DNA of 64,000 bases, taken from QYOJ01 sp043810345. Lineage in GTDB: Bacteria; Bacteroidota; Bacteroidia; Bacteroidales; FEN-979. Below are positions 45,900-55,697 of this stretch, one piece after another (position 1 is the first letter of the stretch; every line of letters begins with the position of its first letter). Position numbers and translations under genes: made by a program. Location of the stretch: assembly GCA_043810345.1 (NCBI GenBank), contig JBDROF010000062.1:1-64000 (forward strand), read 5' to 3'. The notes under the pieces were generated by a model. The model saw nothing but the letters and a program-made list of their open reading frames with translations, did not search any database and was not told the origin of the DNA.

Positions 45900-47321
45900 T
45901 CAGTACCGGTAATGTTCCGGCTTATACGGCCCGTCAACGGGCACACCAATATACTCAGACTGCTCAGGGGTCAACCTGGTTAGTTTCACACCCAGTTGAT
46001 CAAGATGCAAACGGGCTACCTCTTCATCCAGTTTCTTGGAAAGCCTATATACATCCACCTCATAATCGTGTTCCCACAGATCGAGTTGAGCCAGTGTTTG
46101 GTTGGAGAACGAGTTACTCATCACAAATGACGGGTGGCCAGTGGCACATCCCAGGTTGACAAGTCGCCCTTCTGCCAGCAGGTAAATCGATTTTCCATGG
46201 GGGAAGATATACTTGTCAACCTGCGGTTTGATGTTGACCTTGGTAATCCCGGGCCAGGCGTTGAGTTGCTCCACCTGGATCTCATTATCAAAATGGCCGA
46301 TATTGCATACAATGGCTTCGTCTTTCATCTTTGACATATGCTCGGCCGTGAGAACATCTTTGTTCCCGGTTGTGGTCACCCATATATTCCCCTCATTCAA
46401 GGCGTCTTCCACAGTGGTTACCTCAAAGCCCTCCATGGCGGCCTGCAACGCACAGATCGGGTCAATTTCCGTCACCACCACACGGGCGCCATAGGATTTC
46501 ATCGACTTGGCACAACCTTTCCCCACATCTCCATATCCCATGACTACCACCACCTTTCCGGCGATCATCACATCGGTGGCCCGCTTGATGCCGTCGGCCA
46601 GAGATTCACGGCATCCGTAGAGGTTATCAAACTTCGATTTGGTCACAGAATCGTTAACGTTGATGGCCGGAACCAGCAAGGTGCCGTTCTCCTTCATCTG
46701 GTAGAGTCGGTGCACGCCGGTGGTGGTCTCTTCTGAAACGCCTTTCCACTCGTTGACCGTCCGGTGCCAGCGATGGTTATCCTCCACATAGATCTCCCGC
46801 AATTGTTTCATCATCGACTTTTCGTCAGCGGTAGGCAGCTCTTTTTTCAGCCATTGGGGATTCTTCTCCACCTCATATCCCTTGTGGATCATCAGGGTGG
46901 CGTCCCCACCATCATCCACGATCAGGTTCGGACCTAATCCACCGGGGAAACTGAGCGCCTGATTGGTACACCACCAGTATTCGTCGAGGGTCTCCCCTTT
47001 CCAGGCAAACACAGGAATCCCTTTGACCGCCAGGGCTGCGGCGGCATGGTCCTGCGTGGAGAAGATGTTACAACTGGCCCAGCGTACTTCAGCTCCCAGT
47101 TCGATCAGTGTTTCGATCAGTACTGCCGTTTGAATCGTCATGTGCAGCGATCCTGCTAATCTGGCCCCTTTTAGTGGTTTCATCGTAGCATATTTATTCC
47201 GGATCGACATCAGACCGGGCATCTCTTTTTCAGCAATTTCAATCTCTTTTCGTCCCCAGTCGGCCAGGGAGAGATCAGCCACTTTGTATTTCAAATCTTT
47301 ATCCACGGTTATATTTTCCAT
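45900..47321 (-). CDS. ahcY: Adenosylhomocysteinase
   Basis: 473 residues, full length. It splits S-adenosylhomocysteine to homocysteine and adenosine with bound NAD. Visible motifs include SCNIFSTQDHAAAALA, VNDSVTKSKFDNLYGCRESL, the NAD-binding VVVMGYGDVGKGCAKSM, and the C-terminal PDGPYKPEHYRY-like end (VDGPYKPEHYRY). The product homocysteine is the substrate of MetH encoded divergently next door. A good promoter lies at 47347-47378. Confidence 0.97.
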   Translation of the reverse strand: MENITVDKDLKYKVADLSLADWGRKEIEIAEKEMPGLMSIRNKYATMKPLKGARLAGSLHMTIQTAVLIETLIELGAEVRWASCNIFSTQDHAAAALAVKGIPVFAWKGETLDEYWWCTNQALSFPGGLGPNLIVDDGGDATLMIHKGYEVEKNPQWLKKELPTADEKSMMKQLREIYVEDNHRWHRTVNEWKGVSEETTTGVHRLYQMKENGTLLVPAINVNDSVTKSKFDNLYGCRESLADGIKRATDVMIAGKVVVVMGYGDVGKGCAKSMKSYGARVVVTEIDPICALQAAMEGFEVTTVEDALNEGNIWVTTTGNKDVLTAEHMSKMKDEAIVCNIGHFDNEIQVEQLNAWPGITKVNIKPQVDKYIFPHGKSIYLLAEGRLVNLGCATGHPSFVMSNSFSNQTLAQLDLWEHDYEVDVYRLSKKLDEEVARLHLDQLGVKLTRLTPEQSEYIGVPVDGPYKPEHYRY

Positions 47322-47346
47322 TACATTCCTTTTTCAAAATGAACGA

Positions 47347-47395
47347 CAAAATTACTTAAAAGGGAGGAAACGCCCAAATGAAATTTGTATTTTTG
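47347..47395. promoter_or_regulatory. Divergent promoters of ahcY and the methyl-cycle operon
   Basis: Minus strand: TTTG -33 box (47375-47378), 20-bp spacer, TAATTTTG -7 box (47347-47354), 26 bp before ahcY. Plus strand: TATTTTTG -7 box (47388-47395) about 30 bp before the phosphopantetheinyl transferase start at 47426. No SAM- or SAH-riboswitch-like structure fits in this 104-bp gap. Confidence 0.6.
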
Positions 47396-47425
47396 GCCTG
47401 GAAAACACCTCCACAAATCCTCTGT

Positions 47426-48079
47426 ATGCCCGTTGTTTTTACAAGAACGATCGCGCCTGGAAGCCTCTTCGGCGTCTGGCATGCCACCGAAGATGCTGAA
47501 ACGCTGCTCCGGCAACTTGATCTGGATCCGGAGGATGAAACGATCTATGGATCCATCCATAACCGGAACCGTAAGTTGCAATGGCTGGGTTGCCGGATGG
47601 CCTTGTCCCACCTGCTGCAAACCCCGAAGATCGGAATCCGGTACACGAACTACGGGAAACCTCTTCTCGTTTCAGGCCTTGCGCATCTCTCTTTTACCCA
47701 TTCCGGTCCCTATGCTGCCGCCATCTGCTCCCCTACTTCCATCGTAGGGATTGATCTGGAACAGGTCAGGGAGAAAATCAACCGGGTGGCGGAGCGGTTC
47801 CTTACTCCCCGGGAACTGACACTGGCTTCGGGAGCAGATCGCCTGGAGGTACTGACCCTCTTCTGGGCTGCGAAGGAGACCCTCTATAAAATAAATGGGA
47901 AGCCCGATTTAGATATCCAACATGATCTATGTATCGAATCCTTTGACTACCTTTGCGCCACCGGAGGCGAGCTGATAGCCCGGATAAAAGATCGTGGAAA
48001 CGCCCCTGGGATTCCGGTATCCTATCACCGGCTGGAGGATGTCATTTTGACCTGGGCAATGGTGCCGGAAAATCACTAG
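47426..48079 (+). CDS. 4'-phosphopantetheinyl transferase superfamily protein
   Basis: 217 residues from the ATG at 47426. The frame is open back to 47378, but a -7 box lies in that extension. Magnesium and CoA motifs are present: SIVGIDLEQV and FWAAKETLYKINGKPD. It attaches phosphopantetheine to acyl or peptidyl carrier proteins. Two-domain length fits the Sfp-type group. It ends 3 bp before metH, so it shares the metH transcript, although no direct role in methionine synthesis is known. Confidence 0.88.
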   Translation: MPVVFTRTIAPGSLFGVWHATEDAETLLRQLDLDPEDETIYGSIHNRNRKLQWLGCRMALSHLLQTPKIGIRYTNYGKPLLVSGLAHLSFTHSGPYAAAICSPTSIVGIDLEQVREKINRVAERFLTPRELTLASGADRLEVLTLFWAAKETLYKINGKPDLDIQHDLCIESFDYLCATGGELIARIKDRGNAPGIPVSYHRLEDVILTWAMVPENH

Positions 48080-48082
48080 CAG

Positions 48083-51000
48083 ATGGCTGTACAACCTGTA
48101 AAATACCTGGCAAAACGAATCCTGGTCCTCGACGGGGCTATGGGGACCATGATCCAGCGATACAACCTGGGCGAGCAGGAGTACCGGGGTGAACGGTTCC
48201 GAGATTTCCAGGGGAACCTGAAGGGGAACAACGACCTGCTGGCGCTTACCCAACCCGGGATCATCCAGGAGATCCATGGGAAGTTTCTGGAGGTGGGTGC
48301 CGATATCATCGAAACCGATACCTTCAATGCCAACCGCATTTCGCTAGCCGACTATCAGATGGAGGATCTGGTGTATGAAATCAACTTCGAAGCCGCCCGG
48401 CTTGCCCGGGAGGTAGCCGACCGCTATTCCCGTTTTGTCCCGGATAAGCCACGCTGGGTGGCAGGTTCGATGGGGCCCACCAACAAAACCGCCTCGCTCT
48501 CCCCCGATGTGCAGGATCCTGCCTTCCGGGCGGTGACTTTCGAGGATCTCTACCAGGCTTACCGCGAACAGGCATTGGGTTTGATCGACGGGAAAGCTGA
48601 CCTGCTGGTGGTGGAGACCATTTTTGATACACTGAACGCCAAAGCGGCACTGGTTGCCATCAACGATATTTTCGAGGAACGGAAGATCCGTCTGCCGGTT
48701 GTAGCCTCCTTGACGGTGTCCGACCTGAGCGGAAGGACCCTCTCAGGCCAGACCCTCGAAGCATTTCTTTACTCCATCTATCATTTCGACCTGTTCGCCC
48801 TGGGACTGAACTGCTCACTCGGTGCACGGGAACTCAGGCCATACCTGGAGGAGTTCTCACGCATGGCCCCTTTTCCCTTGATGGTTTACCCCAACGCCGG
48901 GTTGCCAAACGAGTTCGGGGACTACGACGAAACCCCTGAAACCATGGCAGGCTATGTCAGGGATTTCCTGGAGGAAGGCTTTGTCAATATCATTGGAGGA
49001 TGCTGTGGTACAACCCCCGAACACATCAAAAAACTGGCGGATCTCGTCAAGGGATACAAACCAAGGGAGGTCCCTAAAAAAAGTCATGAATTACGCCTGA
49101 GCGGCCTGGAGCCATTACTGATTTACAAGGGCAGTAACTTCATCAACATCGGAGAGCGCACCAACGTGAGTGGTTCTAAAAAGTTCGCCCGCCTGATCAG
49201 GGAGGAAAATTACGAAGAGGCCCTTTCGGTGGCCCGGCAACAGGTGGAAAACGGAGCGCAGATCATCGACATCAGCATGGATGAAGCGATGCTGGATACC
49301 GAAAAAGCGATGACCACATTCCTTCGCATGCTGGCTTCCGATCCGGATATCGCCAAAGTTCCGGTGATGATCGACTCTTCCAGATGGCCTGTGATCGCCG
49401 CAGCGCTGCCTTGCATCCAGGGGAAACCGGTTGTCAACTCCATCAGTTTGAAGGAGGGACCGGATGAATTCCGGGAACATGCACTTTTTCTGAAAAAGAT
49501 GGGCGCCGCGGTGATCGTGATGGCCTTCGATGAGGAGGGACAGGCTTCCAACTTCGAACGCCGGATTGAGATCGCCCGCAGGGCATACGATATCCTGACC
49601 AAAGAGGTGGGCCTCCTGCCCGAAGATATCATCTTTGATCCCAATATCCTAACGGTTGCCACCGGGATAGATGAACATAACACCTATGCAGTGGATTTCA
49701 TCCGCACTGTGAAATGGATCAAGGAAAACCTTCCTTATGCACGTGTCAGCGGCGGTATCAGTAACCTCTCCTTCTCGTTCAGGGGGAACGACCTCATCCG
49801 GGAAGCCATGCATTCGGCCTTCCTTTACCATGCCATCAAAGCCGGTCTGGATATGGGGATTGTCAACGCCGGGAACCTCCAGGTCTACGACGAGATCCCG
49901 AGGGATTTACTGAAACTGGTGGAGGATGTGATCCTGAACCGGAGAAAAGATGCCACCGAACGGTTGATTGCATACGCAGATGCGAATCGTGACGGGGGAA
50001 AACGGCAGATCCTGGAGCAGGAGTGGAGGACATTCACTCTGGACAAGCGCCTGGCTCATGCCTTGATCAAAGGCATCACCGACTTCATCGACCAGGATAT
50101 TGACGAAGCCCTGGTACATTATGACCAGGCGCTCCAGATCATTGAAGGGCCCCTGATGGACGGACTGAATCAGGTGGGCGACCTGTTTGGTACCGGTAAG
50201 ATGTTTTTGCCCCAGGTAGTCAAGAGCGCCCGCGTGATGAAAAAAGCAGTAGCCCGGTTGATGCCGCTTTTGGAAGCTGAAAAAGCCCAGGACAAAATGG
50301 TAGTCCGAAGCGCGGGGAAGATCCTTATGGCCACGGTCAAAGGCGATGTGCACGACATCGGAAAAAACATTGTAGGCGTTGTGTTGGGATGCAACAATTT
50401 CGAGGTCATTGACCTGGGCGTGATGGTTCCTGCCGAGAAGATCCTCCAGGAAGCCATTGCCCGGGAGGTGGACGTGGTAGGCCTCTCGGGCCTGATCACC
50501 CCTTCTCTGGAGGAGATGGTGCATGTTGCGCGGGAAATGCAACGCACAGGATTAAAAGTTCCCCTGCTGATCGGAGGAGCGACCACCTCGGAGATCCATA
50601 CTTCAGTGAAGATAGAACCACATATCGAATCCCCTGTGATCCATGTCAAAGATGCCTCTAAAGCAGTCGGCGTCATGCGAAACCTCCTTTCGCCCGAAAA
50701 CCGGGAGTCCTATGCCGTCTCTGTCCGGCAACACTACCAGGAGTTACGTGACCAACATGACCGGAAACATAAACGGGTCAACATCACCCTCTCTGAAGCC
50801 CGGAAGAACCGGCTGAAGATCGACTGGGAAAATTATTTCATTCCCAAGCCTCAGATGACAGGAAACATGGTTTTCTATGATTTTCCGTTACAGGATATCC
50901 GCGACTACATTGACTGGACCTTCTTCTTCCATGCCTGGAAACTGAACGGGAAATATCCTGCCATCCTGGAGGATCCAGTCAAAGGTGAGGAGGCACGCAA

Positions 51001-51760
51001 ACTCTTTGAAGATGCCTCGGTCATGATGAAAGATATTATCCATAAAAAGATGTTGCTGGCCAAAGGGATTGTCGGGATCTATCCCTGTAACTCGGTGGGC
51101 GATGACGTAGAGGTCTATAAAGATGATTCCCGCAAAGAGCAGCTTGCGACCCTGCACTTCCTGCGGAACCAGGAGATGAAAGAGGAAGGAAAACCTAATC
51201 TCTGCCTGGCCGACTTCCTCGCTTCAAAAGAGTCGGGACAGGTTGACTACATAGGCGCATTTGTGGTTACTGCCGGCCTGGGGGTGAAAGAGTGGGTGGA
51301 TCAGTACGAGCAGGAGCTGGATGATTACCAGGCGATCCTGATCAAGGTGCTCGCCGACCGCCTGGCAGAAGCGTTTGCCGAGCGGCTTCATCACCAGGTC
51401 AGAAAAGAGTTCTGGGGATATGCCAAAGAGGAAGATCTGGATATCGCGTCGATCCTCCGGGAAGGGTACCAGGGCATTCGTCCGGCACCCGGTTATCCTG
51501 CCTGTCCGGACCACTCGGAGAAAGAGCTTCTCTTTGACTTGATGGCAGTAAATAAAAATATTGATGTCAGGCTAACCGAGAACTTCGCCATGTATCCCGC
51601 AGCCAGCGTATGCGGATACTATTTCTCGCATCCTGAAAGCCGTTATTTTAACCTGGGGAAGATCAACAAAGACCAGATCTCCGATTACTCCAGGAGAAAA
51701 AACAGCGCCACCGACCGCACAGAGAAATTATTGAATACTGTTTTGAACTATACATCATGA
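48083..51760 (+). CDS. metH: Cobalamin-dependent methionine synthase
   Basis: 1225 residues, full four-module length. The homocysteine domain (1 to about 330) has NCSLGA and GGCCGTTPEH zinc cysteines. The methyltetrahydrofolate domain (about 350-620) starts FINIGERTNVSGSKKF. The cap and B12-binding domain (about 660-880) has the axial-histidine motif DVHDIGKNIVGVVLG. The activation domain follows (about 900-1225, with YPAASVCGYYFSHPESRYF). It transfers methyl from 5-methyl-THF to homocysteine and needs vitamin B12. metF starts in its stop codon (ATGA). Confidence 0.97.
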   Translation: MAVQPVKYLAKRILVLDGAMGTMIQRYNLGEQEYRGERFRDFQGNLKGNNDLLALTQPGIIQEIHGKFLEVGADIIETDTFNANRISLADYQMEDLVYEINFEAARLAREVADRYSRFVPDKPRWVAGSMGPTNKTASLSPDVQDPAFRAVTFEDLYQAYREQALGLIDGKADLLVVETIFDTLNAKAALVAINDIFEERKIRLPVVASLTVSDLSGRTLSGQTLEAFLYSIYHFDLFALGLNCSLGARELRPYLEEFSRMAPFPLMVYPNAGLPNEFGDYDETPETMAGYVRDFLEEGFVNIIGGCCGTTPEHIKKLADLVKGYKPREVPKKSHELRLSGLEPLLIYKGSNFINIGERTNVSGSKKFARLIREENYEEALSVARQQVENGAQIIDISMDEAMLDTEKAMTTFLRMLASDPDIAKVPVMIDSSRWPVIAAALPCIQGKPVVNSISLKEGPDEFREHALFLKKMGAAVIVMAFDEEGQASNFERRIEIARRAYDILTKEVGLLPEDIIFDPNILTVATGIDEHNTYAVDFIRTVKWIKENLPYARVSGGISNLSFSFRGNDLIREAMHSAFLYHAIKAGLDMGIVNAGNLQVYDEIPRDLLKLVEDVILNRRKDATERLIAYADANRDGGKRQILEQEWRTFTLDKRLAHALIKGITDFIDQDIDEALVHYDQALQIIEGPLMDGLNQVGDLFGTGKMFLPQVVKSARVMKKAVARLMPLLEAEKAQDKMVVRSAGKILMATVKGDVHDIGKNIVGVVLGCNNFEVIDLGVMVPAEKILQEAIAREVDVVGLSGLITPSLEEMVHVAREMQRTGLKVPLLIGGATTSEIHTSVKIEPHIESPVIHVKDASKAVGVMRNLLSPENRESYAVSVRQHYQELRDQHDRKHKRVNITLSEARKNRLKIDWENYFIPKPQMTGNMVFYDFPLQDIRDYIDWTFFFHAWKLNGKYPAILEDPVKGEEARKLFEDASVMMKDIIHKKMLLAKGIVGIYPCNSVGDDVEVYKDDSRKEQLATLHFLRNQEMKEEGKPNLCLADFLASKESGQVDYIGAFVVTAGLGVKEWVDQYEQELDDYQAILIKVLADRLAEAFAERLHHQVRKEFWGYAKEEDLDIASILREGYQGIRPAPGYPACPDHSEKELLFDLMAVNKNIDVRLTENFAMYPAASVCGYYFSHPESRYFNLGKINKDQISDYSRRKNSATDRTEKLLNTVLNYTS

Positions 51761-52713
51761 GAGTCATTGACCAGATCCAGAATTCAGATAAAACTCTCTT
51801 TTCTTTTGAATTGCTGCCGCCGCTCAAAGGGAATAACATCAAACGCATCTACAGGGTGATCGACCCCCTTATCGAGTTCAACCCCTCATTCATCAATGTG
51901 ACGTACCATCAGGAGGAGGTCGTTTACAAGAAACATCCAAGCGGACTCCTGGAGAAGAAGACCATCCGGAAACGCCCTGGAACGGTTGCCATTTCCGCGG
52001 CTATCAAGTATAAATACCCTGCGGTGGAGGTGGTCCCTCACCTGATCTGCGGAGGCTTCTCTAAAGAGGATACTGAAAACGCCCTGATCGATTTTCACTA
52101 CCTCGGGATCAATAACCTGCTGGCATTGCGGGGAGATCCTCCCAAAGGGATCCGGAATTTCATTCCCGAACCCGACGGGCACCCTTATGCTTCAGGGCTG
52201 GTGAAACAGATCACCGATATGAACAATGGGAAGTATCTGGATGAAGATCTCAAGAATACGACCGCTACCGATTTCTGTGTGGGGATCGCCGGGTATCCTG
52301 AAAAGCATATCGAGTCCCCCAATTTTGCCTACGACCTGAAGTACCTGAAGGAGAAGATCGATGCAGGAGCCGAATACATCATCACCCAGATGTTTTTCGA
52401 CAACCAGAGCTATTTCAGCTTCGTGAAACGATGCCGGGAAGCCGGGATCACCGTGCCGATCGTTCCGGGTTTGAAACCAGTGGCCACCATCCAGGATATA
52501 AATACCCTCCCTCAGATATTTAACATCGATATCCCGGAAGATCTGGTGAAGGAGATCCAGCAGTGCAAATCCAATAAAGAGGCCTTCAGGGCAGGGATTG
52601 AGTGGACCATCAATCAGTCGAAAGAGCTGATCTCTTTTGGGGTTCCTGTTCTTCACTACTTCACGATCGGCATCTCCGAGAATATCAGGCAGATCGCTTC
52701 TGCCATCTATTAA
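51757..52713 (+). CDS. metF: 5,10-methylenetetrahydrofolate reductase
   Basis: 318 residues. FAD enzyme that makes 5-methyl-THF for MetH. Features: FSFELLPPLKG at the N-terminus, FINVTYH, NLLALRGDPPKG, and the TQMFFDNQSYFSFVKRCREA segment. ATGA overlap with metH gives translational coupling. Confidence 0.96.
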   Translation: MRVIDQIQNSDKTLFSFELLPPLKGNNIKRIYRVIDPLIEFNPSFINVTYHQEEVVYKKHPSGLLEKKTIRKRPGTVAISAAIKYKYPAVEVVPHLICGGFSKEDTENALIDFHYLGINNLLALRGDPPKGIRNFIPEPDGHPYASGLVKQITDMNNGKYLDEDLKNTTATDFCVGIAGYPEKHIESPNFAYDLKYLKEKIDAGAEYIITQMFFDNQSYFSFVKRCREAGITVPIVPGLKPVATIQDINTLPQIFNIDIPEDLVKEIQQCKSNKEAFRAGIEWTINQSKELISFGVPVLHYFTIGISENIRQIASAIY

Positions 52714-52723
52714 CCACACACCT

Positions 52724-53467
52724 ATGAAGTTCTATTCATCCCTGACCAGCAGTATTAAAGGAGGCACCAAGCGGTTTGCCGTACTGATCGATCCCGACAA
52801 ATATACCCTTGACCGGTTGAAAAGGCTGATCAAAGTAGCCTGTACATCAGGAGTTGATTATTTTTTCTTCGGAGGAAGTCTGCTCACCCGGGATCAACAG
52901 GAACTTTTTCTTACCCAGATCAAAGAGAGTTGTACTATCCCGGTCATCCTTTTCCCCGGCAACCACTTTCAAATCAATGCAAAAGCCGACGGCATCCTCT
53001 TCCTTTCCCTGATTTCAGGCCGGAATCCCGAGTTGCTCATCGGAAAGCATGTAGTGGCTGCACCCTACCTGAAAGCAAGCAAACTGGAGGTCATCCCCAC
53101 CGGTTACCTGTTGGTTGACGGAGGAAACCGGTCCACAGTCGCCTATATGAGCAATACCGATCCCATTCCGTCGGAGAAAAGCGAGATCGCTGTTTGTACT
53201 GCGCTAGCCGGGGAGCTCCTGGGTTTGAAGGTGATCTATATGGATGCAGGGAGTGGAGCCACCAACCCGGTGCCGTTGAGCATGATCAAACAGGTGAACA
53301 AGCACATCGCCATTCCACTGGTGGTAGGCGGCGGAATCCGGACTCCTCTTCAGGCTGCCAAAGCCTGTCAGTCGGGGGCCGACCTGGTGGTGGTCGGCAA
53401 TGCCATCGAGGAGGATATCACGCTCGTTCCAAAAATTTCTGACGCAATCCATGAGATTTCCCTCTAA
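52724..53467 (+). CDS. Geranylgeranylglyceryl phosphate synthase family (PcrB/GGGPS)
   Basis: 247 residues from the ATG at 52724. An upstream in-frame ATG lies inside metF. A TIM barrel with LIDPDKYTLDRLK, YFFFGGSLLTRDQQELF, VILFPGNHFQI, EVIPTGYLLVDGG, and the phosphate-binding IPLVVGGGIRTP. The family joins a long isoprenyl diphosphate to sn-glycerol-1-phosphate through an ether bond. Bacteroidetes members are usually GGGPS-type rather than heptaprenyl. Product length cannot be fixed here. It starts 11 bp after metF, in the same operon. Confidence 0.9.
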   Translation: MKFYSSLTSSIKGGTKRFAVLIDPDKYTLDRLKRLIKVACTSGVDYFFFGGSLLTRDQQELFLTQIKESCTIPVILFPGNHFQINAKADGILFLSLISGRNPELLIGKHVVAAPYLKASKLEVIPTGYLLVDGGNRSTVAYMSNTDPIPSEKSEIAVCTALAGELLGLKVIYMDAGSGATNPVPLSMIKQVNKHIAIPLVVGGGIRTPLQAAKACQSGADLVVVGNAIEEDITLVPKISDAIHEISL

Positions 53468-53476
53468 TACAACTTC

Positions 53477-55623
53477 ATGAAAAAAATGACGCTCATTATG
53501 GCCATGGCTCTCTTGTCAATATGGAGCCAGGCCCAGCTAACTCTTTTTACTTTGGAAGATGCCTCCGGGCTGAACCGGGCGCTGTACCCAGAGAGATTAG
53601 ATCAGCTTCAATGGTGCGGGAACTCCCCCCGTTTTGCTTATGTGAGTGACAATTACCTGCTATCAGAACCGGTGAAAACGGGTACACAGGATACTATCCT
53701 CGATCTGGCCACACTCAACAGGAAGTTGCCAGACCTGAAGATAGATTCGCTCAAACGGTTTCCTTCCGTGACATTCTCCAATCCCACCGATTGCTGGTTT
53801 GTGCATGACGGGCGGATCCTGTTGGCCCGCCTTCCTGATCAGACCCTCAGCGTCGTCAATTCATTCAATTCAAAGGGCGGAAATGTGGAGATTGACCCTG
53901 AGCAGTTTCATGTAGCCTATACGCTTGACCACAACATCTATGTAGCTATCGCTGATACCGAGACCCAGGTGACCTACGACGGGAAGAGGGGCTTGAATAT
54001 GGCACCTCGGTACACCGTAACGAATTTGGCATCCACAAAGGATTGTTCTGGTCCCCCAGGGGCAACCTCCTGGCTTTTTACCGGATGGACGAGTCGATGG
54101 TGACCGATTATCCCCTGGTAGATATCGACCCCCGCATTGCCGAAATCAGTCTAACGAAATACCCGATGGCCGGGATGGCCAGTCACGAGGTGACCATCGG
54201 AGTCTACAATCCAGTTTCCGGAACCACCGTTTACCTGAACACCGGAAAACCGGCCGACCAGTACCTCACCAACCTGACCTGGAGCCCCGATGAACAATTC
54301 ATCTATGTGGCCCTCCTCAACCGGGATCAGAATCATCTCTGGCTGAACCAGTATGATGCATCTGACGGGGGCTTTGTAAAAACCCTCTTTGAAGAGCGTA
54401 GCGAAAGCTATGTAGAGCCACAGCATGAGCTTTTTTTCCTGCCGGATGATCCGGAACAGTTTGTCTGGATGAGTGACCGGGATGGGTACTACCATCTCTA
54501 TCTTTACCGTACCAGCGGGGAGCTGGTGAATCAACTGACCCATGGCGAGTGGGTGGTGACTGAGTTTACCGGATTTGATCCCAAAGGCACCCGGGCCTAC
54601 TTCATGTGTACGAAGAACAGCCCGCTGGGAGATTACCTCTATGCGGTGGATCTCAAATCAGGCAAGCTGACAGAGATCACCAGGGCTCAAGGTAGCCACC
54701 GGGTTGAATTGTCGGATGATGCAAAATACATCCTCGATCGTTACTCCTCCCTTACCGTTCCCTCCCGGACGGACATGCTGGCCAATAGTGGGAAACTGAT
54801 TCGGGTGGTACAGGAGGCCCCGAATCCGCTGAAGGACTACAAACTGGGTGAAACCCGAATCTTCTCCTTCCTCAATGAAGACAGCACCGATCTCTACTGC
54901 CGGCTGATCAAACCGGTCGATTTTGACTCCACGTGCCAATATCCGGTTTTCATTTATGTTTACGGAGGACCTCATTCCCAGCTGGTAACAGACTCCTGGC
55001 TGGGGGGTGGGGGCTTCTTCCTGAACTACCTGGCCCAGCAGGGGTATGTGGTTTTAACCCTGGATAACAGGGGAACGGCTAACCGCGGAACCGCTTTTGA
55101 ACATGACATTTTTAGAAAGCTTGGAGCCTGTGAACTGGCCGACCAGATGACCGGGGTGAACTACCTGAAATCCCTACCGTGGGTTGACACCACCCGGATC
55201 GGTATCAACGGGTGGAGTTACGGAGGCTTCATGGCGCTTACGATGGCCCTGCGGAATCCGGGCAAGTTTCCTGTGGTAGTGGCCGGAGGTCCGGTGATCG
55301 ACTGGAAATACTATGAAGTGATGTACGGGGAGCGTTATATGGACACCCCGGAGACCAATCCGGAAGGGTATGAGGCTGCATCGCTATTGAATTATGTGGA
55401 CAGCATCACCGGAAATATTCTGATCATCCAGGGATACCACGACAACACCGTGGTTCCACAAAACTCGTTGAACTTTCTGAAGAGGTGTGTGGAAGAGGGT
55501 AAACAGGTCGATTTCTTCCTCTATCCCAACCACCCGCATAACATCAGGGGCAAAGACCGGGTGCACTTGAACACGATGATTGTGAACTATTTTAATGAAC
55601 ATTTGAAAGGGATTAGCGATTAA
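53477..55623 (+). pseudogene. Dipeptidyl peptidase IV (S9), interrupted by one frameshift
   Basis: Two overlapping frames (53477-54103 and 54043-55623) together make a complete secreted S9B peptidase of about 715 residues. The signal peptide and first propeller part are in the first frame. The second frame, from about 53986, reads EGLEYGTSVHRNEFGIHKGLF, cut short here, the conserved DPP4 passage. The change fits loss of one base near 53981-53990 (GGGAAGAGGGG). The triad is intact: Ser in INGWSYGGFMAL, Asp in QGYHDNTV, His in YPNHPHNI. It may be a real inactivation or a sequencing or assembly error, because everything else is conserved. Confidence 0.85.
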
Positions 55624-55628
55624 GGAAG

Positions 55629-55693
55629 TGGGCAGTTGGCAGTTAGCAGTTGGCAAAGAATCCATACCTTCATCACCTCATCACCTCATCACC
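55629..55693. repeat. TTGGCAG and CATCACCT tandem tract
   Basis: GGGCAGTTGGCAGTTAGCAG then a TTCATCACCTCATCACCTCA series fills the gap from 6 bp after the DPP4 stop to 5 bp before the next start codon. Confidence 0.85.
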
Positions 55694-55697
55694 ATTT

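Noticed and set aside
47322..47425. SAM or SAH riboswitch between ahcY and the metH operon
   Set aside because: The 104-bp gap holds two promoters and shows no conserved riboswitch-like stems.
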